DNA of 64,000 bases from Neurospora tetraspora (taxonomy: Eukaryota; Ascomycota; Sordariomycetes; Sordariales; Sordariaceae): assembly GCF_033439725.1 (NCBI RefSeq), contig NW_026944391.1, forward strand, positions 1-64,000, written 5' to 3'. Positions 29,224-40,073 of this stretch are shown piece by piece; position 1 is the first letter of the stretch, and each line of letters opens with the position of its first letter. The notes under the pieces are model-generated. The model saw nothing but the letters and a program-made list of their open reading frames with translations, was not told the origin of the DNA and did no database searches. The position numbers were made by a program, and so were the translations under genes.

Positions 29224-29995
29224 GCTGTCGTCTTTTCAGGCTGTCTTCAAGACGACCTGTCAGTTTAGTGTGACCTTCTGAATATGCGAGAGGGTGAGAT
29301 GGTGAAGGTAGCTGTCAGTATTGTTAGCTACTAGCTTCGTACGCAGTGAGGCGAAAGTCAACGCATTTAAGTCCCGCTGGGTAGCCGATTGGACACGATG
29401 ATTCGTGAGTGGGGTTAGTGAAGACGGGATGTAAAGCTATCGGTGGAGGGAAATGGAAGGCTCAAAGGATAATGAGGAAGGTGAGGAAGTTCATGCCTGG
29501 ATGAATATGGAGGGGATATTGAGATGCTTTGTTCAGTTGTTTGTCCAGTCGTTAGGTCGTCAATGGGATTGCATCGCGGTTGGTGTCTGTGCACTAACGC
29601 AAGGTACATCGCATACCTGGAGGTGGCTGCTCGCAGGGAGTTCGAAGACGGGATATCGGACGCTGGGACCCTCAACCGACACTAGCGCGGCGCCTATAAC
29701 CGCCGCTTACAGCATGTACAACGTGGAGGTACTTCCCGACTCGGCACCCATCATCCAGGTCCCCTGTTCACGGAACGCCCCGTCCCCAACTTAAACGTCC
29801 ACCAGACAACACACTCAACGACCTCACGCGGCAGCATCACCACCACCTCACTGCGGGACTCGGAGCCCACGACCACCCTCTGTCCAGAGTGCCATTCCAG
29901 GCTCGACATGATTTGACTTTACGATCGACCACAAGCACCGAGGCTGTTGATGCGCATGAGGCCGCCGTGAAGGCACCGGCCGCCTTCAGAAAGCC
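29224..29995. promoter_or_regulatory. shared divergent promoter region, THO3/RIC1
   Basis: The 772 bp between the two start codons must hold both promoters. A reverse CCAAT pentamer (ATTGG, 29388-29392) sits roughly 165 bp upstream of THO3. No ORF here is credible. Confidence 0.5.
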
Positions 29996-32900
29996 ATGTA
30001 CTGGCCTATTGGAACTCCCCGGATATATGCGACAAGCGCCAGCTGCCCGCCATCCTACCCTCACCTCTACTCCCACGATGGGTTACCAGCCGCCGATCAG
30101 GGGCCTCCCAGAAGCTCTCTGTTGTCCCCAGGTGCCGCCGCCGACGGTCACGATTCCTCGAGTGTCCCCCCTACGCCCATCACTCCGGTAACACCCTTCA
30201 CACCGGCTATCAAGTCCGTCGAGCACGACTACTACGATGACGACGGGCAGTCCGAACCACCATCACCTCCTCCTCCAGAGCCCTCGCAGTCCAATGCTCC
30301 GCCCAGGGAACCAATACTGGCTCTCCGGGTTGCAAGAGCTGGCCACTTGTTCGCCGTCATCACCTCAACGTCAATGACCATCTGGCAGACAAAAGTATAC
30401 TCTTATATATTAAATCCCTTGGATTTCCGCCCTGCTAACTCGTGTGTTAGCCAACGGTTGTTCTCGCTGTTGTTGTTCGATCCGAGGCGTCACTAAAATC
30501 CTACGGTACCAACACTAGCTTGATGCTGCGTCCGGATGCCGCCATATTTGTCGTGCGCACCAGCCTGGGCTATCTGATCACCTACTCTCTGGCTACCGAT
30601 GCCGACTCTCGAGTCTACAAACCCCATTTTTCCAGTCATACCAATGTTCAGAAACGGCGGCAAACCCATGCAGGCGGCCCGGGAGCGATGGCCCCCGACC
30701 AAATACTATGGGGCCCCGGTGAGGGATCGGGAGTTAGGGATGTCAGCGTTCGTTTCCGCATGGTTATCAAAGTTGACGCCGGCATTGAGAGTGCCTTGGC
30801 TTTGGACGACGAGTTGGTGGTGGCTACACGGAAACCTGCGGCAGTTCAGTGCATCCGATGGACCCCAGACAGCTCCGGAAGTCAAACCAGCACAGAGCTG
30901 TTGAGCCGCATGGGCTGGGTCGACAAGAAGGTTATGGTTCGCGAGATGACACATGATAGGCGCATGAACCTGTCCACATGGGTGACCAGCGACGGCAAAG
31001 CGTACGCCGTCCAGCGCATCACTGGCAGCCGACAGGATCCCGATACGAACCAGCTGGCCGACCCAAAGAAGCTTTTCAAAGGCTACTGCTTTTATACACC
31101 TCAGACACCTGGCGAACAAGCGATACGTTGCGTCGTCAATGCCGTCTTCTCTCTTATTGCCGTGGGCTGTGCAGATGGCAACATTCGCGTGTTTTCGGCA
31201 AGAGATTACTCGGGAAACATTCCAGCTTCTCACGTCCACAATCTCCCTGCTTCAACCAACACCTGTGGCAGACTTACAACTCTCAGCTACTCTCCTGATG
31301 GTTATTGTCTTTTTGCTGGCTATGAAAAGGGATGGGCAACATGGAGCGTGTACGGCAAGCCGCTAAGTAACAGTTTTGGGGCCGATCATTCCATTGCTAG
31401 CACAACCGGGGAAGAGTGGATATCCGGTGTCCTCGACGCAGCCTGGATTGGAGGTGGCTGCGAACTGCTGCTTGTGGGCCGATCCCATGAATCAATATGG
31501 CTGCTAGAGATGGCACGAAGCGCAGTAACCGGATGCTACAACTCTGCAAATCTCTTCAGGACCGTGCTTCAGAGCACTTCCAGCGTCATGGTCTATAGGG
31601 GATATGACCTACCGGATCTTACTTCGATCTCGGCCGAACCTGGGCTGTGGCATACAGCTAGGATACCAGCCAGCTATCTTATGAACCATTGGCCAATCAG
31701 GTGTACTGCCATCTCCAGCGATGGTCGATATGTTGCAGTGGCGGGCAGAAGGGGCTTGGCTCACTATAGCGTTAACAGCGGTCGCTGGAAGACGTTCGCG
31801 AACGCGGATGCGGAGAACGAGTTCCATGTGAAGGGTGGCATGTGTTGGTACCAGAATATCCTGGTTGCTGCCGTGGAGGCTAATAGGAGCTTCGAACTCC
31901 GTCTCTACTCGCGGGAGGCATCGCTCGATAGCTCGAATGTGCTACATACTCAGGAGATGTCGGCACCGATTGTCCTGATCACTCCCTCTGGTGAAGACTC
32001 GCTGCTCGTTTATACTTACGACAACCTCCTCTACCACTTTATCTTTGCACCATTCGGTGGCACCGTTAGGCTGGTAGAAGTTGGCCACATAGCTTTTCAT
32101 GGCATTATCCGATCACCCGCACGAGTTCGAGGTCTGAGCTGGATTTTGCCCGAGAGCCAGCTGTTAGACGGAGACCCATCCCAAGACGTGGCTCATGCCT
32201 CTGTCTTGTTCTTGGTAGATGGCAAGCTGGTCCTCCTTCGACCCTCGTACAATGAAGGCGGCCTCAAATACGATATGCGCGTCATTGCGAACAACCTCGA
32301 ATTCTACGTTAGCATGAGGGACCAGCCTTTTGTGGGCGGCGTCCTGACGCCCTCCGAAAAGCAGGTCTTTACGGCCGCGGCTGATGACAGTTTACGCAAT
32401 TCACTCTGGATCTTTGATGGTAGTGAAATCAAGGCCTGGACGGATGTCGAGCCAGTTTTGAGAGCCATCTCTGGAGAAGCCACTAGAGAGCTTCCACCCA
32501 TGACATCTATCCCTATCGACTTTTATCCTCTATCCGCTCTTCTCAGCAAAGCCATAGTACTTGGCGTGGAGTCTGATCTCATCCAACGCCGTGATGTCAG
32601 CTTCTCCTTCTTTCGTTTCTCGATACGGGTAAGCCCCTAGATTTCACTGCATATCACGTACGAGGAATGCCCTGCTAACAGTCCACAGACACACCTCTTT
32701 CTACCCGATATACTGCGGTTCTACCTTACGAATAATAGACCGGTTGAGGCGTTGCGATTAGCTCAGCAATATGAGCACCTTGAGTACTTTGCACATGGAC
32801 TGGAAATTCTTCTGCACCACGTCCTGGACGAAGAGGTGGATGCCCACCCTCCACCCGCTCCAGAACATGCCATCCTCCCACGGGTGCTGTCACTCCTCTC

Positions 32901-33453
32901 ATCATTCAAGCAGTACTTGGACATTGTAGTGCAGTGTACCCGCAAGACGGAAGTGCGTTCCTGGCGTACTCTGTTTGCTTATCTCCCTCCACCTCAGGAG
33001 CTTTTCGAGGAGAGCTTACAGCGTGGCAGCCTTAAGACTGCTGGCGGCTACTTGCTCATCCTCCACACCTTTGACGAACTCGCGACAGCAAGCGAGCAGA
33101 GCGTGCGTCTCCTAAGCAGAGCAATGCGCGAGGGCGACTGGGAGCTTTGCAAAGAACTGGCACGGTTTTTGGCCGCGCTCGATGAAACGGGGGACACGTT
33201 GCGTGAAGCAATGGAGCTGGCAAAGATACGGGTGAAGCAGGAAAGTGAGCTGGAGGATGGCCATGGCAGCGTAGGCAGCGGGCTGGGCACAATGCTTGGA
33301 GTTCCTCAGGGTGGTGGTGTTAACGGTGCTTCTAGCACCACTAGCTCGTTGATCTCGAATACCAAGGGGATTACGGGTAGTGACTGGGATGCCGACAGGC
33401 GGACAATCAGCGACGCCGGCAGCGTGGTCAGTGCTAATCGGTACGAGGGCTGA
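29996..33453 (+). CDS. RIC1-like subunit of the RAB6/Ypt6 exchange factor
   Basis: Exons 29996-30394, 30451-32628 and 32689-33453 give 1113 aa; both introns are phase 0. The start MYWPIGTPRIYATS is the expected opening of fungal Ric1. The N-terminal ~700 residues form degenerate WD40/beta-propeller blades (ILALRVARAGHLFAVITSTSMTIWQ, VFSLIAVGCADGNIRVFSARD, LTTLSYSPDGYCLFAGYEKGWATWSVYG, CTAISSDGRYVAVAGRRGLAHYS). The C-terminal half after THLFLPDILRFYLTNNRPVEALRLAQQYEH is the helical RIC1 domain. In yeast, Ric1 with Rgp1 activates the Golgi GTPase Ypt6 and supports endosome-to-Golgi retrieval. A Pro-rich, acidic linker (residues ~45-105) and a Gly/Ser-rich tail are disordered. The 3' end is followed within 820 bp by CKB1 on the same strand. 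Confidence 0.9.
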
Positions 33454-34272
33454 TGGGAGTGGCTCTTTGAAAGCCGATTTCATGGGAATTGGATAAAACG
33501 GGTTCTGGGTGCGAGACAAGCGGACACGATTTGTCTCATGAGAGTACACAAACAGTAGGACAACTTTTAAAAAGAGGTTTCAAAATAATTTAGAACAGCT
33601 ATAATCACAGGCAATAGAGGTTGCCTTTTTTCCCCAGCATATGCCTCTTCAAAAACCAGGAGCAAAGTCTAGCATTGATCATCATGGCGCCCAAATGAAT
33701 AATAACAAAGCACATGCCTCCCCAAGTGTATGGTACTGACATGTGTTTCTCGATCTCATACGCTGGGCCGCTGGGCTGACTGGAGGCCGACGATACCTTG
33801 GGGATTGCTGATAAACAGACAGCGGGGAGCAGGGGGGCTACAATCTCCAGCTGCCCTGCGGGGACCACTGCAACGGCGATGAACCCCCCACCAAAAAGAG
33901 TTCGCCCCTGCCACTGTCAGCCTGTTTGCTTCCAGAGTCCAGACCCCCCCACCTGCACTGCCCTGCACGAGGGATTCCACCTGAACTCCCGTCAAACCGT
34001 CGCAAAAAAGCATCACAAACCTCTTCTGCCTCCAACATCTTGTCGTCATTGTGCCTTGTGCCAGCTCAATCTCATCCGACCCGGACCTCCCACCCCCATC
34101 TACGGCCCGGCGCTCTCCAGTTCGGTCCAACAAAAGTTTCAAACGCCGCACCCCACCCCAGCACCCGGAATTTTGGCCTCGTTGATTCGAAGCGCCAGCC
34201 GACGGTCGTTCGCGCCCACTTCCCTCTCTCCCTTCTTTTTATGCGCCGAGCATAGACTTGGTGTCGCCGGCC
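33454..34272. other. intergenic, CKB1 promoter
   Basis: Between RIC1 and CKB1. The right half is C-rich (runs of CCCCCC and CACCCC) and turns CT-rich just before the CKB1 start. Frames present on both strands look like composition artefacts. Confidence 0.5.
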
Positions 34273-35297
34273 ATGGATGACTTTGTGAGCGAGTCTGAGA
34301 GTGACTATGCCAGCTATTGGCGCGACTGGGTATGCTTTTCTAGCAATTGTTGTTATCGTTACTACAGTAAAACTTCCAATTATCATGCTAACATTTGCGC
34401 GTCCTACTCTGCAGTTCATCTCCTCGCGAGGCAATGAATACTTTTGCGAAATCGACGAGGACTACATCACTGACAGGTTCAACTTGACCGGTCTCAACAC
34501 TGAGGTCCAGTACTACCAATATGCCCTCGATCTCATCACCGATGTCTTCGACCTCGACTGCGACGATGACATGCGGGAAACAATAGAGAAGTCTGCTAGG
34601 CACCTGTACGGTCTCGTCCATGCTCGATACATTGTCACAACCCGGGGTCTTCAAAAGATGGTTAGTACTCGACCGACCCTCAATCCCATTCCCACTCCCA
34701 TCGCCATCCATCCAGCGTGACTAACAAAACCTTACTTGCTCAACCATCCAGTTCGAAAAGTACAAAAAAGCCGACTTCGGCAAGTGCCCGCGCGTCATGT
34801 GTTCCTCGCACCCGCTCCTGCCCATGGGCCTCTCGGACGTGCCCAACTCCAAGCCGGTGAAGCTGTACTGCGCGCGGTGCGAGGACATCTACAACCCCAA
34901 GTCGTCGCGCCACGCCGCCATCGACGGCGCCTACTTCGGCACCTCGTTCCACAACATCTTCTTCCAGGTGTACCCGACCCTGGTGCCCGCCAAGAGCGTC
35001 GAGCGCTACATCCCGCGCTGCTACGGCTTCAAGGTGCACGCCGCCGCCGCCCTGGTGCGCTGGCAGAACGGCCAGCGGGACGAGATGCGCAGGCGGCTGA
35101 GGAAGCTCGAGGTCGAGAGCGGGTTCAAGGACGCCGAGGACGAGGCTGAGCTTGATGAGGATGAGGAGGACGAGGAGGAGGAGGAGGAGCTGGCTGCTAT
35201 GGAAGAGGTTGAGGGTGCCCAACAGCAACATACGGCAGCGGCAGCAGCAGGAGCGGCGACGGGAGGCGTTGCCGCCGGTGGTGAGGGCGTTCATTAG
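34273..35297 (+). CDS. ckb1: casein kinase 2 regulatory (beta) subunit
   Basis: Exons 34273-34329, 34415-34660 and 34752-35297 give 282 aa to the first in-frame TAG. Hallmarks of CK2-beta are all present: the acidic N terminus SESESDYASYWRDWFISSRG, EYFCEIDEDYITDRFNLTGL, the alpha-helical DMRETIEKSARHLYGLVHARY, and the zinc ribbon Cys pairs in CPRVMCSSHPLLPMGLSD and LYCARCEDIYNPKS, ending with the dimer/alpha-contact region GTSFHNIFFQVYPTLVP and YIPRCYGFKVH. The protein dimerises and docks two catalytic subunits. After the conserved core comes an acidic run and an Ala/Gly-rich stretch, then TAG at 35295-35297. The same frame stays open for 78 more codons and looks coding, so the true C terminus may lie at 35531 (see separate entry). 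Donor GTTAGT of intron 2 is slightly unusual. Confidence 0.93.
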
Positions 35298-35534
35298 AAG
35301 GGGCCTGTTGCTACTGGAGGTGGAGTAGATGAAGAGTATTGGAACTCGGAAGCCACGATTGGAGCCAATCGTGGCTTCCAAGACGATGAGCTGCAAGGCG
35401 AGCCAGCTCAGTGGGCGACACCTCAGTGGTCGACACTGGTCATGTCTGCGGCTGCAAGGCTGCGACGGAATCTCAGGCTAGGAGAGGATTACGAAGAGCA
35501 GGTTGAGATGGAGCTTGATGAGATGGGGGAATAG
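35298..35534 (+). other. in-frame coding-like extension after the CKB1 stop
   Basis: Directly after TAG the CKB1 frame continues for 78 codons to TAG at 35532-35534. It reads as protein, not as untranslated sequence: VDEEYWNSEATIGANRGF, QWATPQWSTLVMSAAARLRR, GEDYEEQVEMELDEMGE. Acidic residues and the WxTPQW pattern suit a CK2-beta tail. Total length with the tail would be about 360 positions. Three explanations are open: TAG read-through, a loss-of-tail nonsense change in this strain, or an intron that removes the TAG (GT at 35208 to AG at 35297 is 90 nt and in phase, but lacks a CTRAY branch site). Confidence 0.6.
35348..35379 (+). repeat. perfect 15-bp inverted repeat with 2-nt centre
   Basis: GGAAGCCACGATTGG (35348-35362) and its exact complement (35365-35379) are separated only by AG. 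In RNA this would be a strong hairpin of about 14 pairs with a 4-nt loop, starting 51 nt after the TAG of CKB1 and inside its open downstream frame. Confidence 0.97.
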
Positions 35535-36281
35535 GCGAGGGACGGGATGTTTTGAGGTGGTGGAATGCATATACCATACAGTATTGAGTAACAAAGTATG
35601 AATGAGTACAGGATGTCTCTTTTTTTTTTCTAGTTTCTGCATCCCATGGGGCAATTCAACAGCGGACTTCGGAAACGATGTGAATAGGAGAGAGAGAGAG
35701 AGAGAGAGAGAGCGCGCCATTGATAGAGTGTTTGATGTTCTTTGGTCTAGCTATTTGTTTTTCTACTTCCTACCAGACGGTTTCGAAACTCTGACATCGC
35801 CTGAATTGCTTCTCTTCGTCTATGCTGAACTGCTCCCTCATAACAGCAAAACTTCGTTTACCTCTCTTCCAAGCCTCCTAAAACCAATCGTCAAAACGAG
35901 AACACATTGAAATTACTCAGTAAAAAGCAGTCTTATGGAGCATGGAAATCCAAAACGACCAAACCATATATCCAAGCGTCCGACTGAGGAAAGATTCACA
36001 AGCGGTATCATTCGGCAACATGAACCATTTTCAATGCATTGACTGTTACTACAGTATAAATACATACATATGTGGATAGGTTCCTCATTTCCCCAGAAAA
36101 AAACGCCTCCTGAACTTGAACAAAACCCATGTAGGTGACATAACCATTTGCTGTTCCTCAGATTTCATCAAGTAGAGGAATCATCGGTTTTGTCATCAAG
36201 CCCAGCCACCCGGGCCAGGTCCCTCTTTCCGGAAAATGCACTTTGACTCTTCTCATCCGAGACTGCATCAAAATCTACCCC
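35535..36281. other. intergenic between convergent genes
   Basis: Contains a short T run (35621-35629) and a (GA) dinucleotide microsatellite at 35688-35712. The remainder is presumably the 3' ends of CKB1 and the lipid phosphatase gene. Confidence 0.6.
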
Positions 36282-37943
36282 TCATATCTGATTGTCATGA
36301 ACCCCCCTATAAGCCGTATCAGCCTGTTCGCGTTCATCAAGAGAAGGCGGTTTCCTCCCCGTGATGGGCTGGTCCGGTCCCACATTACTTTCCAAACCGG
36401 TGCCATTACCCCGTACCACAGGGCGTCCGTAGCTACCATGATCCAAGGAATCAGGGCCCAGCGCCTCCTCCTCGTCTCCGGCGCGATGGTACTCGCCGAC
36501 GTTATGATCAGTCGAGTAGCTATAACTACCGACGCCCGCCCAGAACGCCTTGTCGCGGCTGCGCGGACCCCATGCCCACCCAGCACCTTGCGAAATGGGC
36601 AGGTGGTAGTAGCGGAAGGCGAAGAAGGCGCAGACGAGCCCGATCAGGTAGCCGAACAGGATGTCGAAGCCGTGGTGGCGGAAGTCGAACCAGCGCGAGC
36701 TGGCGATGAAGATGGACGCAAACCACGGGATGATGCAGATCAGCAGCAGGTAGAGCGGCGGCGCGGCGGCCTGGCGGCGCACGGCGGCCACGGCGCGCGT
36801 GTGCCGCGCAAGACGCTTCTCCTCGGCTGCGCCGATGCTACCGCCCGTGTAGGTGCGCCCGCTCCCCGAGCCTGCGGGACCCCGCGAGGCCATCTCGTAC
36901 GATTCGGGCCCGCCTAGGAACATGGCGGTGTTATTGCGAGTCCGAGAGGGGAAGGCGGAGAAAGAGGCGGCGTCTACGTTGGTGCCGGAGGCGAGGAAGG
37001 GAATTGTGATAGCGAACTTGCTGGCAATGAAAAGCGAGAGGTAGACGAGACCTGGTGGGATAATCAGTCAGTCAGTCAGTCATGGACTCAACTCCCAAGC
37101 ATTCTCTGCTATGGGTAGAAACCGGTTAGTACTCACCGGATGCTGCCGAGCTGGAGTGACCGCTGGGGTAGCTCCTGAACCCATCATCCAACAAGGCCTT
37201 GTCCGTGTTCTTGCAAATATTTGCGCTGACCAGCTGCCCATCCATGCTCGAATTGGCATAACCTCCAACGATATAATTGGCGTAATTGGCGAGATCGGGC
37301 TGGCATCTCGAGAGAAGATCCGGTCGCGGCTTTCCGTAAAGGTTCTTCATGCCATTCGTAATCAGCCAGGCTGACGCTACCGACAGAGCCAACCCCAGCC
37401 AGCCAATATGTAATTCCCATAGCTTTCGCTTCCAGATCATAGCCTTCGGCGTGCCCCGAGGTACGGTAGCGCCGGGGACGAATATCAGCGAGATGACGGC
37501 GATCAAGACGATGGGGGCGAGCACGCTGATGCATGCTGCCAGCCAGACGGGCACGGTTTCCTTTACTGTAAATGGGAATCTGGAGGGTTGTACGTCTTAG
37601 CATCACAGCCATGAAATGGACCAAGCAGAAACTGTCAGAGAAAATTTTTTGATTTTACATACGAGATATTGGGGTCGTGAAGTGAGAAGGGTCTCTTGTT
37701 AGGGGTTTTATTCCCAAAAATATAGCCAATGACTCCGGCAACAGCGATGATGACCCAGTCAAAGACATACGAGACCACCACCACCCATCCTCCTTTCTTC
37801 CTCTTTGGCCCACCAGCCCGGGTGTGCCTTAGGTCTTCCATCATCGGCGTCGTCGTCGAAGTTGGTGTAATGCCGGTATGCGATGGTGAAACCGAGCGAG
37901 CGTGTGCTGGAGGGATGAGGAAGTCTTCTGAATCGTCGGGCAT
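36282..37943 (-). CDS. PAP2-family lipid phosphate phosphatase (DPP1/LPP-like)
   Basis: Exons 37943-37663, 37579-37137 and 37051-36282 give 497 aa. The three catalytic signatures are intact: KNLYGKPRPD (motif 1), YPSGHSSSA (motif 2, with the histidine acid) and SRWFDFRHHGFD (motif 3, nucleophile His and Asp). Hydrophobic segments at VVVVSYVFDWVIIAVAGVIGYIF, VWLAACISVLAPIVLIAVISLIF, LHIGWLGLALSVASAWLI, GLVYLSLFIASKFA, LYLLLICIIPWFASIFIA and FDILFGYLIGLVCAFFAF give the six-span fold. Relatives dephosphorylate diacylglycerol pyrophosphate, phosphatidate or similar lipids at the vacuole or ER. Differences from short yeast DPP1 are a ~60-residue N-terminal cytosolic segment, a long loop between motifs 2 and 3 (with Gly/Ser and Arg-rich parts), and a ~130-residue hydrophilic tail. 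Intron 2 splits the end of motif 2 region just after SSAAS. Confidence 0.92.
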
Positions 37944-38936
37944 GAGGACCTAAGAATGATCCGAGGGGTAGTCGGATGGGAAAGGAACCTCAACGGAGCA
38001 GAAAGGGACGGCAAGAAGAAAGGTCAGAAGCGCAAGTTCGGGTTCGGGTGGTGCGTCCAGTGATTGTGCGTCCAGCTGAGTCTAGCCGGGTCGCGTTTGC
38101 CAGCCGAAAAGAGCGTAGGTAGGCAATAAGGGGATGTTTCAATAGGCGCAAACCGCAGCCGAATGTAAGGATGAAGCGACAAGAGATGTGACCAGGCTAT
38201 ACAAACCTAGGGCTGTAGTGGTTGGGAACCGAGATGATACTTTGGGGAAAGTAGTACCAATAGCTTGGCCGGACTAGCGTAAAGATGTCGTGACGGGAGT
38301 ACGCAGTATACGGTAAAGACCTGGTGCGTGCATGTAATGTGCAGAGTTCAGAAAAAGAGTTTCGCCCCAGCGATCGACGTCCACGATTTCCCACCCAAAA
38401 CGTCTAAGCCTCTTTCCAAGCCGGCGCGTGTATGACGCCAACAAAGAATCCCGATGCCTGTTTCCACTTGCTGGTTGGTCTCCGCAGTCCGCACTCCTGC
38501 CGTCTGCGTGGAAGTCAGTTGACAGGTCAGTACCTACTACTCCAGGCAGCAACAATGCAGTAAGTCCCGTACGTAACAAGAAAGAAAAATGAATGTTTAA
38601 ACGAGATTATCGGCGGTGAATCAATAGTCAAGAGGAGAATGGCAGCTTCCTCGGCGAGTTCAACGCTCGAGGTTAAAACAGAAACCAACGATCCTGTAAC
38701 AGATGATCATTCAAGGGGGCAGTGGCGGGCCTGGCCAACCCCAGTCCAGCGTAACGCTGCATGGACTCATGGAGAGCGCCCATTGGGGAACCATGCTGCG
38801 GCCCATCAGAAAGTACTGCTCCCCGGCTTTTGTTAGGGGATCGACTCAATCATCCTGGAAAGAACTGCAGAGAAGTGCGATGCCTCTATCGCAGCCAGAG
38901 TCCGAGGTACAAGACATGGTGGAGCAGTTTTTTTAC
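37944..38936. other. intergenic, left of the MITE
   Basis: Promoter side of the lipid phosphatase gene (transcribed left). No gene, RNA or further repeat is supported. Confidence 0.5.
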
Positions 38937-38938
38937 TA

Positions 38939-39140
38939 CAGTAGGAACCCCTGTTAATGCAAGCCCCCCCTTTTCCAAACACATATAAACTGACCCATTA
39001 GATGCAAAAAGAATGCGGCCCGGATCCCCAGTTTTGCATGCAAGTGAGGCACCCCTTAATGCAAAAACCCCCCTAATGCTAAGACTCTGAGCTGTCCCCC
39101 ATAGTGCCGGAATTAGTTGCATTAACAGGGGTTTCTACTG
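38939..39140. mobile_element. MITE, 202 bp, TA target duplication, pogo/Tc1-mariner type
   Basis: Terminal inverted repeats of 24 bp begin CAGTAG: left 38939-38962, right 39117-39140, one mismatch (G/A at position 7). Both ends are flanked by TA (38937-38938 and 39141-39142), the target duplication of the Tc1-mariner-pogo superfamily; the CAGT start recalls the pogo/Fot branch. There is no coding capacity. The interior holds further variants of the TIR core, such as CACCCCTTAATGCAAAAACC near 39050-39070 and CCCCCTAATGC next to it, in inverted orientation relative to the left end, so the element is a folded-back short derivative. The near-identical TIRs argue that it is fairly young and has not been eroded. 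Confidence 0.9.
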
Positions 39141-39142
39141 TA

Positions 39143-40073
39143 CCTTACCGCGTGGATCCCTCCCCAGGGGCATTAAACCTAATCTCCAAAAATATCAGAC
39201 GGCCCTGGTCCATGAACGGTCGAGACTCTTCAAATAAGTACACTACTCATCACCAAAGAGATCGAGAAATTCAAGCTATGTGCAGTATGCTCCCTTTCTC
39301 TCCGATCTTGTGGTATATAGAGATGAGACTATGCTTCCCTTTTGTTGACCCTCATCCCTTCATGGCGTTGCGATCCTACACAGTAGGCATGTTCGGCCGA
39401 ATTGCGGGCGCATACCGAGACGCTGTGTCGTGACATGCCCTTGCGCAGTTAATCACTGCAAAGATCCCGCCGCTGGAATGCAGAAATCTCGCTGCGCTCA
39501 GGTCTACGCGGCTATCTACACCCTTTTGTTAACTACCTATCTCGCAATCCACTCAGGACGGCCTCCTCAGGACCGGTAACAGATCTGAAAGGGCAAAGGG
39601 GGCCGGCATTTTTGTCCTGCTCCCTGCATAAGGGATGAACGCAAAATGTGATTGGACAACTCGACCGACTTCAATGACCAGACGGCTTTCTTTCATAGCC
39701 TGTTGTCCCAGCCATAAAAACAAAGCACCTTCTATCAGGTTCACACAGCGAACGAGTCGAACGAACATTAAGTCTAGCCTTTCGTACATCCCTGAAGTCA
39801 TGTCCCGGTTGATAGACAGAGTTGCGGTCTTAGCAAGGCCCCGCAACTGATCGCCATCTGCCAAGTGTCGCTCGGTCGGAAGTGAAGATATAAAAGCAAC
39901 ACGGCGGATCTCCAACAACCGATGCTATTCGGCCAAGTGACCTCCTATGGCGTCCTTCCGGTATAAAACTGAGCCCTCGAACTGCCGGCCTGCGAACAAA
40001 TGAATACGTTTTACTACATAGTGTACAAGATGGTGGGTATATAGCCCAAGTTGAGCACAGCAGGTTGATTTGT
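39143..40073. other. intergenic, right of the MITE
   Basis: Three-prime side of the uL2m gene. No gene or RNA is supported; a minus frame around 39553-39918 shows no family features. Confidence 0.5.

Noticed and set aside
35281-35297. A 17-nt GTGAGG...TTAG segment that looks like an intron removing the CKB1 stop
   Set aside because: Far below the minimum intron length and it would shift the frame of the downstream tail.
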